Source: Tribonema minus
Lineage: Eukaryota > Sar > Xanthophyceae > Tribonematales > Tribonemataceae
Assembly: GCA_017506865.1 (NCBI GenBank)
Contig: JAFCMP010000235.1
Span: 682,001 to 746,000, forward strand
Length of the DNA stretch: 64,000 nt
Reading direction: 5' to 3'
Shown here: piece by piece, positions 11,301 through 21,744 of the stretch
Layout: every line of letters begins with the position of its first letter
Numbering within the stretch: the first letter of the stretch is position 1
The notes under the pieces: generated by a model
The model's input: only the letters and a program-made list of their open reading frames with translations
Database searches by the model: none
What the model was told of the DNA's origin: nothing
Made by a program: the position numbers and the translations under genes

Positions 11301-12164
11301 GCAATGTCACCAAGTATAGCCTATGTATGTTGTGCCATATATAGCCTTCTCACCCACATCCTACAAGGATAACACGCAGGTGAATTTCTGAGGGGGGTAG
11401 CCATTTCAGCATGCACAAAAGTGGTAATGGCTTCTCTGCTGTGTGTCACCTGCAAACAGGCCATTGATCCACCAGCACTGCCAATGCCACAGCCGCCGGC
11501 TGCAGCGTTGTCACCAGCGACACATCAAATGGTGCCTGTTCAGCTCAGAGCCGATGCCCCTCTCCTCACTCTGGAGCGCTATCAAAGCCTGGCGAATGCA
11601 TGCAAGCCGGAGCAGAACAAGAAATACGTCAGCAACATTGAAGCATGGACGGCTGTCTTTGTCGACAGGCGTATACTGTCTATCGACAACCTGATGGGTC
11701 CTGGTGCCATCTCGGGCACGCTTGCAGCGTAGTATAGCCGTGCGTTGGGCATCGCGCACACAGGCCCCAAGGCGGAGGCAGTCAAGCAGCGGCTGCGCAA
11801 GTACTTACAAGACAGAGACTTGAGCCAGTGGCAGTATCCTCCACCACCTGCTGTTTGACATTCTCAAGCACTCCTTCATCGGCGGCAAATGCACCTGTAC
11901 ATTGATCGAACAGTCTTTTGCTCTTGCTTTGTGGGTGTGAAAATATGACATTTGAGGCTGCTCTCAGGCAGCGCTGCGTGCACTTCTGCTGCCTCACCTG
12001 CCAGGAGAGCCGACCTCCGCGCAGATGCCTTCCACGTTGCCCAACAGGCCTTGTGCGGCCGCTGTCAACTTCCATCCCCAATGCAAACACGTGTCTAGCG
12101 TTAGTGAGCGAGTTTTCTCTGTTTGAATCTGGGATGGGGGGGTTCGGGGGAGGTTATTACCCCC

Positions 12165-12485
12165 GGCGAGCCAGAGCAGAGAGCAATGACCCTGATTCCT
12201 CCCAGTTTCCTGAGCCGGCGGATATTCCGCGACCCGCGGAGTCCTTTAACGGAGTCCTTCAGTGAATGGTGGGACAAGGATGCCTTATAAGACTTGAGGG
12301 CACGCGACTCAATCGACCGGTGCGAAGACGCTGATGGCGCTAGGCGCATAATCTACCGGGTCAACGAGTACTACGGGCTCGTGTTCCTCAAGGACCTGCA
12401 GGAGCACAACTCCAGCAGGTCCTATTCCCTTGTACACCCGGTCCTGCAGACCCCGCGCGGGCGCCACCTACATCGGAAACATGTA
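12165..12485 (+). pseudogene. SFxxWW-family fragment, copy A
   Basis: This reads S-F-S-E-W-W, then RARDSIDRCEDADGARR, YYGLVFLKDLQEH and HPVLQT in one frame. The same order of motifs occurs in copies B, C and D. The frame is interrupted by TAA at about 12290, between the WW motif and the CED motif, where copy B has Gln-Arg. It forms an inverted pair with copy B across a spacer of about 90 bp. The family is not one I recognise. Shared residues are SFxxWW, R-x-R/S-x-x-S-I/L-D-x-C-E, DGA-R/K-R and HPxLQT. Confidence 0.6.
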
Positions 12486-12577
12486 CCAAACAAACATCCC
12501 TAATGTTCACCGGCGGGACGACGCCTCATACACCTCTGCCTTGTCCCATAGACCACCGCCCGGCAGCTTTTGGATGA

Positions 12578-12882
12578 TGTTTCCGATGTAGGTGGCGCTC
12601 GCGCGGGTCTGCAGGACCGGGTGTATAAGGGAATAGGACCTGCTGGAGTTGTGCTCCTGCAATACCTTGAGGAACACGAGCCCGTAGTACTCGTTGACCC
12701 GGTAGATTTGCGCCTAGCGCCATCAACGTCTTCGCACTGGTCGATGGAGTACCGCGCCCTCACGTCTCGTTGGGCGTCCTGTTCCCACCATGCACTGAAC
12801 GACGCTGCGGGTTGCGGGAACTCCACCGGCCGCTGGGGCACGAAGAGAGGAGGGACCAGGGTCATTACTCTCTGTGGGGTCA
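12578..12882 (-). pseudogene. SFxxWW-family fragment, copy B (inverted partner of A)
   Basis: The minus strand reads SFSAWW, then RARYSIDQCEDVDGARR. The frame is then lost: CGCATAATC in copy A corresponds to CGCAAATC here, a 1-nt deletion at about 12708. After the shift the other frame resumes YRVNEYYGLVFLK and HPVLQT. The independent lesions in A and B show that both are decayed copies and not a functional pair. Upstream, the frame includes Pro-rich sequence towards 12976. Confidence 0.6.
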
Positions 12883-12982
12883 CTAGTGACGTGGCTGCTG
12901 TGTGAAAGCGAGGATGGTTGCTCGAGTTGCCTTGTTGCGACGTTCTGAGGTATTCAGATGGTGATACCAGGGGCAACTTGAC

Positions 12983-14701
12983 TTTGACGCCACAACTCTC
13001 GGGGGTTCACTAAGCTAACTTTGAAACTTTTAAGTGAGCGTTGTACTTTATGTTTGCTTGTTGTCAGTTACAAAAACTTGAACGATATGTATACTTCGGA
13101 GTATTCATACTGTAGCGTACATATATCGCTGAATACCAGCGGAGGGTTCAATTAAAATGATGCTTTGCCGTACAGATATTTAAAAGCCTACATGGTTGGT
13201 TGATCCATTTTGGCGAAGTCCAATTAACCTACTCCTCTCGATCTGGGCGCGCATGGTGTACTTAACACACTTTATGATAATGCTACTTACAGCAAACACT
13301 GCACACACAAGAGCTACTTGCAAGCCATGATAGTGTACTCTGCGCCACACCTATATATCGCCACTGGTGCTCTTCTCCAGCGGTGCTCATTGACTCGCGC
13401 GGTGTGTGCATGCAGTTCTTGTTGGCGGCATCGCAGCGCAATCAAGCCTGTATGAAAACGAAAGATCGTAGAGCTCTAGGTGACAAGGGATGGTTAGCCG
13501 CAAGTGCCTTCCACCAATAACCGTGGTCACCGCTGCTGCAGCAATTGGCCACGAGTCAAACAGTACCACCGTGTCCACCAGTCAAATAGACTTCTGTGTG
13601 CAAGCTTTTAGGTTGAGGCATGGTATAATTGGCACAAAACTTTGTCCCTTGAGCACTTGGAAGGTAGGTAGCCGCTGCCGCCCTTGTCGGTGTTTCCGTG
13701 TCATGGGCAGGGCACGGTCAGTGGCGCACTCAGCTGCCGGTTCTGTGCCCTGGTGTGCCCAGATCTTCGTGATGCTGTATGTGGCGGGGCCGCTGTGATC
13801 AACGTTTTAGCAAGAGTATGCATCAGTCGTCAAAAGCATATTCCAATTAGGTTGAAGTTGAAGTAGCCGGCGCCTGTTGCTGGTTCGCGCCACCCCCTTT
13901 TTCAGCTGATTGACTGTTAAATTGGGGGGGGGGGGGGGTGGCTGCAGGCCCTGCTCTGCGACCACGATCAGACTGAAGCTGCAAGCGCTCTTGAGGATGA
14001 AGGCCTTGTGTCTGTTTGAAGCGAAGTGTCTGAGAGCCAGAGATTTATGCACAAGAGCTGCTCTAGATTCAAAGAGTCAAGAACTCATACCACCGCCTTC
14101 TTCACTTACGGCTATGATCATCAATATTGTCGACAGATGTTGTAGGTAGTTGAGGGTAAAGGCATTTCTTTCCTGGGACAAATTCTGAATTAGCAGAGGC
14201 GTAGGCTGACAAGTTCGGGCCAAAACAAAGGGCGAGCCTGCAGGGCTTGAGCTGCCATCATGAAGCAGGAAAGGGGGCAAACCTGATGTTGGGGTGCTGT
14301 TCACGTGGTAATCTAATCAACTGAAGGAAGACTTTGATTGCAGTGCTTATACAACGGCAGTCAGATATGCCATGCTGCAGTCCAAACGTCAACTTTGGAG
14401 TACAAATTTAAAGCATGCGTGCACCAGGTAGCGCAATGTGGAAAGCCCTGTGCGTGGAGGTCTCTGTTGGCATGTCGCTATTTCAGTTGAAGCCACAGCG
14501 CAGCTCACATGACAACCAGTACAGCAAAGCAACACGGGACCAGCAAGGCAGGCACAAGCAGGCGAGCTCATGGAGCTGAGACTGTAGCCATCTTGTCACC
14601 TCATTACCAGTGTTGATTACGAGTTTATTACAAAGTTGAAGTTGTATATTATGTCCTGGACCGCATGGGTTGAGCACACGATAATCGGGCAATAACTAAA
14701 T
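12983..14701. other. No gene recognised; dispersed-repeat copy and poly-G tract
   Basis: 13440-13570 is an inverted copy of the repeat also at 7055-7135 and 59500-59640. 13924-13938 is a run of 15 G. TTGAAGTTGAAGT motifs occur near 13852 and 14632. I see no coding exon. Confidence 0.5.
13440..13570 (-). repeat. Dispersed repeat, copy 2 of 3
   Basis: Matches, in reverse complement, the sequence beginning GGTGGAAGGCATTCAG at 7055-7135 and 59550-59640. The 59.5-kb copy also shares the neighbouring GTGGCCAATTGC segment. Boundaries are approximate. Confidence 0.8.
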
Positions 14702-16987
14702 CTACGGAGGGGCCGGCGGTTCGGCGCTGGCCGGCGAGGGCCCCGGCACTTGCAACAGTGCGATGCGGCGGTAAGCACTGACGTCGCCATCAGGGGCAAT
14801 GACTGCGTTCCAGTTGTCGATCACGACACGTGTGAGCGCGCGCTGTAGCGCGAGGGAGGTGCGGCGGCGCCAGAAGGCAACGCGCTGCTCGAGATTGTAG
14901 CTGCCCTGCGAGCTCTGCTCGGCGAGTGCGTGTAGCAGCGCTTGTGTGTCGCATGACATAGCGCCGAAGTGGTCAAAGGCTGCGGAAAATAGGGTGTGTG
15001 GAGTGGGGTCCAGGGCCCCTGAGACTACGTGTGTGTCTATCTTTTCCTGCGAAGCCGATTCAAGCACGCGCTGCACATCGCGCGCGCCCCCCTGAGCCTG
15101 ACGGAGGCGGGAGGGACATGAGCTGTCACGTATGGTGACGTCTATGCAACAAGCTACTTCAAAGCCGCCGCGCAGTTTAGTGCACCGGCCTGCCGCTACC
15201 GCGTCAGCGCTCGGCTGCACTTTAGGGACTGGAAGGCAGATCTGGTTGCTGCCGAAGACGATGTCCATGAACTTGTTGAACCCGTGGCGCGCCGCGTAGC
15301 GGCGGAAGGGGGCAAGGGTGTCCCGGTCGAGACCGCGGAGGTGGGCCACCTGCTTGAGCAGCTGAAAAAGCGCGTCTGCGAGCAAGTTGTGTCGCGTGAC
15401 GTTGAGCCCTTGTGTGCAGCGGCGCAGGTGGGCACCTGACTCCACTGTTTTATGACACTTGGGGCACCGCGCCGCAGCGGAGGCGGGGCGCTCCACGCCC
15501 AGGTGGCGCCGCAGCGTCTCGCGGAATTCCGGCGGCGACATGGTCTCCGCTGGGTCAGTGCTCGGCAGTTGTGCCAAGAAACCCATGGCCCCCTTAGAGG
15601 CACCGCTGCGCCACGCCGCGACTGCTTCCAACGCATTTGCTGCTTCAAGCCGGCGCAGCTGCGTGGCGGCGAGCGCTGCGTCTAGCACCCGTGATAGCGC
15701 GGCTTGACGCCGCGGCAGCACGGCGGCCGGCGGGGCCTGGGCGGAGCCTGGCTCGCGCGCCGCCGCTGGCGCAGCGCGGCGCGCGCCGGCGCGAGTCCGC
15801 ATGCCCAGCCCCGCAGCTCCGCCTGCCCGTTGCAGCAGATCGCGCAGTGCCCGCCACGCGCCGTCGTCCTGGCGCCAGTCCTGGCACCAGACCGAGGGCA
15901 GGAGCAGTGCGAGGGCCGCTGCGGCATCATCGCTGCCGCTGCGCAGCTGCTGCAGGCAGGTAGCTATCTGAGTGAAGGTGAAGCCGTAGCGGGCGTGCTC
16001 TAGGACGCGGCTGCCTGCCGCCACTGGAAACGCCGCCAGTGCCGGTCCCATGCACTCGAGGGTACGCGCAGCAAATGCGGCACATGCACGCGGCGCCGCG
16101 CCCAGCACGCCAAAGCCGCCGCTCCCCAGCCGCAGATGCACGCGTACCTGCTGATGTGCTGGTAGCGTCACCGGGGCCTCGCCACCCCAGTCGGCGCCGC
16201 GTACCCATGCCACTGCCGCCGCCCACAGAGAGGGCGGTGCCGCCGCCGCCGCAACCGCCGGCGGGCTGTGGCAATTGCCACCAGCCGCCGGCGCGCCCTC
16301 GTGGGCCGGCGGCGTAAGGCCCGCCGATGGCTCCTGCGCCAGCGCAGCCACGGCCGCCAGCGTGATGGCGTCGAAGCGCCGTAGCTCCTCGTGCGTGAGG
16401 GATGGCGCCGTGTTGCGCGCAACATGCCCTGCGCGGGCGGGGACAGCAAGACGCAGAATCGAGAAGGCAGCCTGCACATCCTCCATCTGCACCAGCTCCG
16501 CCACCAGGCGGTCGGTGCCGGGGGCACGAAGGGTCGCCGCTACGTGTGTGCGCACGAAGTCCTCGGTGCCCACCGGCACCCCCATCAGCGTGACGCCGTC
16601 GTCACATACTGGTACGGGGACATCGGCGGCGGCGAAGACGGCGGCGGCGCGCGCGCGAGCGCCGCCTGAGGCCGGCACCAGCGCTGCGCATTTCGTGACG
16701 TTGACCTGAATGTTCAGCTCGCTCAGCGCCTGTTGTATAAAGCAGAAAGCGCGGCCAACGTGGCCGAGCACTGGCGCGTCACAGCTGGGCGTCATGATGG
16801 TGAGGTCATCGAGGTAGCCCGGAAGCGCCAGCTGCGGGAACTTGGCACGGGCAGCCACCATGGTGCCGCGCAGTGCCAGCGCGAACAGCAGCGGCCCCAA
16901 TGGGTCGCCCTGCTGCACGCCCTGTTGGGAGAGGATGATGGCGGCGTCGGCGTGCCCATCTTGTTGCAGTTGGTCGCATAATACAAG
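14702..16987 (-). mobile_element. 5'-truncated non-LTR-type reverse transcriptase
   Basis: One frame of about 760 codons is open from just after a TGA at about 16988 to TAG at 14702. It starts within the RT palm: GVQQGDPLGPLLF, then the YLDD active site (about 16815), an N..K C segment and a MGVPVG block. The fingers and any N-terminal region are missing, as expected of a 5'-truncated LINE copy. Past the RT is Ala/Arg-rich thumb/linker sequence, then a zinc knuckle CPKC...H...C at about 15470-15420, and IDVTI at about 15150. A later F..A.DHFGAMS block fits a restriction-like endonuclease of R2-type elements, although its catalytic residues cannot be confirmed by eye. There is no poly-A tail and no second ORF. 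The junction with the neighbouring primase-helicase lies between 16988 and about 17160. Very GC-rich. Confidence 0.8.
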
Positions 16988-17163
16988 TCAAGGCTGCCGA
17001 ATACGCACTGCCCAGAGCAAGTGACGCTGGACACAGTTGTCTCTGCGGTCAACAGACTAGACTTGTTCTTGTTGCAACCTGCTCCGCCCGTGCTCATGCA
17101 AAGTCATGCTGGTGAACCACTCCTCCTCTCCTCCCGCACACCTCATATGCCTGTGCCCCATGT

Positions 17164-20055
17164 TCAGCAGTGCCAGCTCTGCTGGCAACTGCGCCTTGAT
17201 TGCTGAGCTTGAGGCATAGGCGAGAGACTGCATTTTCGGGCGTATGCTGCGCGCCCATGCAGCAGCGTGCTGGCAAACCCCTTGGCCGCCGTCTGCTCGT
17301 GCATGTCGCGTTTCTTGATTGGCGGTTGCGCCGGCTCCTGGCGCGCGCGGTAGTTGTTGTAACCGCTGAATGCGCTGCTGCACAAGATGAGCGCCGGATC
17401 GACGCCCTCCCTGGGTCCCAGCTCACACTCGTCGTTGATCCAGCTTTGCAGCGTGTCGTTTTCGGCGGCAAAAGCGTCGCATGCCAGCTTGCAGCAAGCC
17501 GGTTTCTCCCCCAGCCCACCCTCGTACCACCTCTTGGCCGCCTGCACCACCACTGCCAGGAACGCCTCCACGGGCAGGTTTTCGCGCAGTTTGGTGTTCT
17601 TGATGAAGTGTGTCTTATCATTGGCGTCATAGGGGAACTTGGCATCCCCGGGCGTGCGAAACTTGGCATCGCAGGGGATGATCTCAATGCGTTGCATTAT
17701 CGCCGGCTCCGCCTTGATGACTGGCATCTCGTTGGTGTTGGCCCACGGAACTGCCGTTGGGCTAAACGACGTCTGCGTGCCAAACAGCTCTCGCCCCGAG
17801 ATGTCGGCACCGCCGCTGATGTACTTGATCATCTGCGCGTCCAACGCAACGCCCGCCGGTAGCTCGTCGAGGTGGACCACGCGCGCACCGCGTAGCGCCA
17901 TCATGTGCGACGACGCGGCACCCGCCGACACCGCCTTGCATGCCGTCAGAAAGCTCTGCGGCGCCTGGTAGAACATGCAGCCGAGAACCTGCTGCAGCAG
18001 GCTCTCGATGATGCCCTTGCCGTTGCGCGCGCTGCGGCCTAGAAGGAATACGATGATCTCCTCGCGCACGTGGCCCGTGATGGAGTAACCCAGTATGCGC
18101 AGCAGACGCTCCAGCAGCGCTGGGCGGTTGAGGCGATTCGGCGCGGCGAGGGTGATGTCGGTCAGAAGCTGCATAACTTCAGGGATGCGCGGCGAGTCAG
18201 CATTGTAGTCGATGTCAACTGCACGGGTCAGCATGTCCTTCCGCACGCGCGGGCGAAGCGTGGCAGTGGCCAGCTCCACCACGCCGTTTTGGCAGCTGAA
18301 GATGTCCTTGTTGACGTCAAGTAGCTTTTCAAAATCCTCGTCGCGTACGGTGCTGAATACGTCCTTCAGGATGGCCTCGCGCTTGCTCGTGCCCTTGATG
18401 CTCTCTTTGATGGCAAAGAGGGAGGCCGCTTTGGCCTCCAAATCTCTTAGCTCCTCGTCCGCCTCCTCGTCCTCTTCCTCTGCCCTACTGCGTGTGCGAG
18501 CAGCGGCACGCGCCGCCTCCAGGTGCGGCTCCAGGTTCTGTAGTCGCGGTTCGACATAGGCGGCCACCAGCTTGGGTATCTCGGTGCAGCGCACGAAACT
18601 GTTGTAGCGCGGCTTCCACAGCGCCGTCTTTTCGCAGTAGATAATGAAACGCGCCTTGTCGCCGTCGCCGCCGATGTTCTTGACGTCGTGGCCGCGCAGC
18701 TTGGCAAACAGCCTGGCGAGCCCGTTGTCACCACCGAAGAGCAGGTCCTCTTCGGTCTCCCAGCGCTCCAGGTACAAGCACTTCCCGGTGGAGCAGCATT
18801 TGTACTTGAGCCCGTGATAGCACTCGATAAGCAATGCGTTGTCGCTGTGGCCACTGCCGGCACATTCGGGCACAAGGCACACCCTAGCATCAGTGCCGGG
18901 GCTCACCTCCCGCCATGAGATGGTGCCGGGCCTGATGCCGGCAATCTGCTGCAGCTGCAGCTCCCCCCCCGCCGCCTCGTAGATGTGCTGCACATCTGCA
19001 GTGGTGAGTTTGTTGGTGTAGTGCTCCGCTGCAGCGGCCAGCGCTACCGCGCCGGCACTGCGCCGCGTGCGCTTGGCACCACGCCGCTGCACAATGACCG
19101 GCTCCTTGCCCGTGCGCCATTGCAGCTTCGCGGTGCTCTCGTCATGGTGCAGGATGGATTTGGCGCGCAGCAGCTCAGCGAAGGAGAGGTCGTGCAAGTC
19201 GCCTCCGCTGTAGTACTGAAGGTCGTCACCGCCCATCACTGCCACTGTGTTGTAGCCGCCGTGCTGCTGCTGTTTCTCCTTGACCGCGCCGTGCAGCATA
19301 GTGCCGTTGTTCTGGTAGATGCACGGGTCGATGATCTGCATCCCGTGTGCCTCCTTGTCGTCCAGCCACTCCTCGTGCCCCCGTGCGCTGTAGCGGTTGT
19401 TCATGAGCTGCCTAACGCCCAGCATGTCCTTGTGTGTGCACTTGATGTCGCTGCACGTAATCTTCAAGCCGTGCTTCCACATGCCTGCAACTGTCGGCGT
19501 GGGCGCGCCCTTGGCGTCTACGAAGAAGCGCGAGGCGCCGCTGATACCGGTGCACTCGTGCAACACGTCCCACAGCGTTTTGCAGAATTTGTGGGCGATG
19601 GCGGGGGTGAGGGCAAGTGGATGGTCTGCGTTATAAGGTACTTCCACGTCAATGTCGAAACGCAGGCGCGTCTCTGCATCGTCCGGTAGCCTGCAGATGT
19701 TCTCCATCAGCACAAAGGGCGAGCCGCAGCGGTGCAGGTCCTCAATGATGCTGGTGAAGGTCTCGCGCACTTCGGCATCAGTCTCATAGTTGGGCACGTT
19801 GAACACTCCGCGCATGTCATCCATGCCGTTGTGCGACCCCTTGATGCCCTGGCCGGAAGGTATGCGGTACTGCTGCATCTTCTGCCTCGCGTAGCTGGTG
19901 TTGCGCTTGGGCGAGGGGCGGCCCGGGGGTGCACATGGAGCAGCTGGTGCAGCAGTCGGCGGGGTGGCAAGCGGCATAGGCGGCTCTTCAGGGGGCTCCT
20001 CATCATCAATAAAGCCATTCTCCGCCGCTCGCAGGTCAAGGTCGTCGATGTCCAT
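17164..20055 (-). CDS. AEP primase-SF3 helicase (D5-like), viral type, intronless
   Basis: 963 codons with no intron, starting at ATG 20055. The frame is open 10 codons further upstream, but without ATG. Pro-rich N-terminus (20-50); archaeo-eukaryotic primase with catalytic FDID at 133-136; Cys/His cluster CLVPEC...CCSTGKC at 393-426, probably zinc-binding; acidic coiled segment 515-545; D5_N-like SCQNGVVEL at about 588; SF3 helicase with Walker A GRSARNGKG (673-681), Walker B VVHLDEL (726-732) and motif C WANTNEMP (771-778). Such fusions replicate DNA in nucleocytoplasmic large DNA viruses, polinton-like viruses and virophages. All key motifs are present. The last about 40 residues look out of register: the frame continuing KMQSLAYASS to 17057 is also protein-like, so a 1-nt shift near 17230 is possible. 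The intronless structure amid intron-rich genes supports an endogenised viral origin. Which virus group is unknown. Confidence 0.85.
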   Translation of the reverse strand: MDIDDLDLRAAENGFIDDEEPPEEPPMPLATPPTAAPAAPCAPPGRPSPKRNTSYARQKMQQYRIPSGQGIKGSHNGMDDMRGVFNVPNYETDAEVRETFTSIIEDLHRCGSPFVLMENICRLPDDAETRLRFDIDVEVPYNADHPLALTPAIAHKFCKTLWDVLHECTGISGASRFFVDAKGAPTPTVAGMWKHGLKITCSDIKCTHKDMLGVRQLMNNRYSARGHEEWLDDKEAHGMQIIDPCIYQNNGTMLHGAVKEKQQQHGGYNTVAVMGGDDLQYYSGGDLHDLSFAELLRAKSILHHDESTAKLQWRTGKEPVIVQRRGAKRTRRSAGAVALAAAAEHYTNKLTTADVQHIYEAAGGELQLQQIAGIRPGTISWREVSPGTDARVCLVPECAGSGHSDNALLIECYHGLKYKCCSTGKCLYLERWETEEDLLFGGDNGLARLFAKLRGHDVKNIGGDGDKARFIIYCEKTALWKPRYNSFVRCTEIPKLVAAYVEPRLQNLEPHLEAARAAARTRSRAEEEDEEADEELRDLEAKAASLFAIKESIKGTSKREAILKDVFSTVRDEDFEKLLDVNKDIFSCQNGVVELATATLRPRVRKDMLTRAVDIDYNADSPRIPEVMQLLTDITLAAPNRLNRPALLERLLRILGYSITGHVREEIIVFLLGRSARNGKGIIESLLQQVLGCMFYQAPQSFLTACKAVSAGAASSHMMALRGARVVHLDELPAGVALDAQMIKYISGGADISGRELFGTQTSFSPTAVPWANTNEMPVIKAEPAIMQRIEIIPCDAKFRTPGDAKFPYDANDKTHFIKNTKLRENLPVEAFLAVVVQAAKRWYEGGLGEKPACCKLACDAFAAENDTLQSWINDECELGPREGVDPALILCSSAFSGYNNYRARQEPAQPPIKKRDMHEQTAAKGFASTLLHGRAAYARKCSLSPMPQAQQSRRSCQQSWHC

Positions 20056-20345
20056 GCCTGCTTTTGAATGAGGGCAACAAAACAAATGTGTTTGAGATGA
20101 CGTGATCAGTTTGATGGGAAAACTTTCCTATCGGGTAGGAAAAGTTAAATGGGCTTAAGTGCGTGTCTTGCAATCACTGGCCTCCTGAAGCACTATTTCT
20201 GGGTATGCATGATAGGAAAATAGGAGAAATAGGAAAAACATGAAATTCTACTATGGGGCCGCACCGACTGCTCAACGGTGCCTGTCGCAGTACCTGTAGG
20301 AAATTTTCTAATTTTTCCTATTTCTCCTGATTCTCCTATCTTGGG
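20056..20345. promoter_or_regulatory. AGGAAA-rich inverted repeats upstream of the primase-helicase
   Basis: 20212-20239 (ATAGGAAAATAGGAG...) is nearly the reverse complement of 20312-20339, with a loop of about 72 bp. A shorter pair, AACTTTCCTA/TAGGAAAAGTT, lies at 20126-20150, and TAGGAAATTTTCTA at about 20297. The density of AGGAAA/TTTCCT is unlike the GC-rich flanks. It could be the promoter, the replication origin or an end of the inserted element. Confidence 0.6.
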
Positions 20346-21099
20346 ATTTTAACTTGGGGCCGTGAGGAGGGGGAGTGTAATTCAAACCAGGCTCAAGCCC
20401 ATTTTGCTTTTCCCCTTGAGAGGGGATTTTTTCCCCTCGCCGTATATAATGTCTCACAGACTGACTGCAAGCAGCGGTCCAGCATTCCAGTCGTTCGCAT
20501 TGAGGCATACGCGATGGTTTTGCAGCCTGAGGGCTTGCGTCTGTACATGTGTTGCTATCAAAATATGCAGCCCCACTGGTCGCCCCGTGTGCGGCGCGAG
20601 GCTAGTACTTGTGCACATGTGCAGCTGCTGCCAGCCATGCACCTTGCAGTGCACACTGCTTGCCAGCAAACATCTGTTACACTTGCCAACGACGCAACTA
20701 CTGAAGTGGGCACTGAAATCATCAACTACCTGAGTTCGCCGTGTGCACACTAGCAGCACATGGACTCAGTGACACCCTGCGCTGGTGGCTGGTAGTGGCA
20801 AGACGTGGGTGGCTCAGGCTGTTGTGGTGTGATGTTCCCCGCCTTGCTCTCACGTGTACCCACAACAGCGCTTGTAGGTTTGTGACGATGATTATGGTAG
20901 AGCAACTGTTTCGATGTGCATACATGACATGATCCATGAGTGCATATATGCCAATGGGTTTCCCGCGCGCTTCACTGGATGTGAAATGATGCACAAATGC
21001 AATGCGCAACCTCGTGAGTGTGTTCTGGAACATTGGACGGCTGTGAGTGTCAGCTGCTCTGCATCCATAGGGTATACTTCCGCTGCTTCACTTCATTCA

Positions 21100-21415
21100 T
21101 GCTGCTGCTGCTATCAGCGCTGGTGCTACTGTTACGTAGCAGCTGCCGCTGCTGCTGCTTCTGCTGCTTCTGCTGCTGCTGCTTCTGCTGCTGCTTCTGC
21201 TTCTGCTTCTGCTTCTGCTGCAGCAACTGAGTAAGCAGCTGCTGCTGCTTCTGTTGCCAATGCTGCGGCTGTTGTCGCTGGTGCTGGTGGTGCGCGGTGT
21301 TTCGCAGCAGGTACACCAATGCGCGCTTTCTGTCGTGCTATGTTACATCGCGGTGTATACCATTGACGCAATACCATCTGATGTCAGTTGTCGTGATGTC
21401 AGTTGCTGCTGGCGG

Positions 21416-21446
<31 letters not shown>

Positions 21447-21682
21447 TCGATTGCCAGCGATACAAAGCTCGCCATGCCTACGAATGCGCGCCTAGTGGTG
21501 CTTCTGTTGCTACTGCTGCTGCTGCTGCTGCCTGCTGCTACAGGCGTTGCTTGGCAGTGCTACGTGGTAGCACCGCTGCGCCCTGCTGTGGGCATGCATA
21601 CCGATGCCCAGGACATACAACAGAGTAGACAACAGCGTGCACTTGCCTGCGTGTTGCTGGCCTGCTCCGCTTGGTCGCCTGC

Positions 21683-21744
<62 letters not shown>

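Larger units (their letters stand above)
4590..11859 (+). pseudogene. DDE/D transposase-like gene, multi-exon, disrupted
   Basis: Consistent splice phases link exons 4590-5667, 6313-6584, 8340-8690, 9014 to about 9234 (or 9309), 9839-10270, 10368-10440, 10709-10831, 10963-11049 and 11461-11859. Exon 1 has a cysteine-containing segment (YYTCSNP) and a block resembling the N-terminal zinc-binding part of large DDE elements. Probable catalytic residues are D in SSDGTF (5383), D in FNDTCC (5584), D in DRFHL (6313) and E in KNESLH (8583). Later exons hold a basic patch, an EEKQLL..DYDAVA..N block typical of such proteins' C-termini, and a Pro/Ala-rich linker. The end resembles a SAP-like helix (GPKAEAVKQRLRKYL). 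It is broken three times: the frame changes across the 14-G run (4963-4976) and near GGGG at 8450-8453, and an in-frame TAG stands at 11730. I do not recognise the exact superfamily, and no terminal repeats or TSDs were found. Confidence 0.7.

Noticed and set aside
4590-11859. Reassignment of UAG as a sense codon, suggested by in-frame UAGs in the transposase-like gene and copy D
   Set aside because: KATNAL2 ends at UAG exactly where homologues end and intact host genes have no internal UAG; decay explains the rest.
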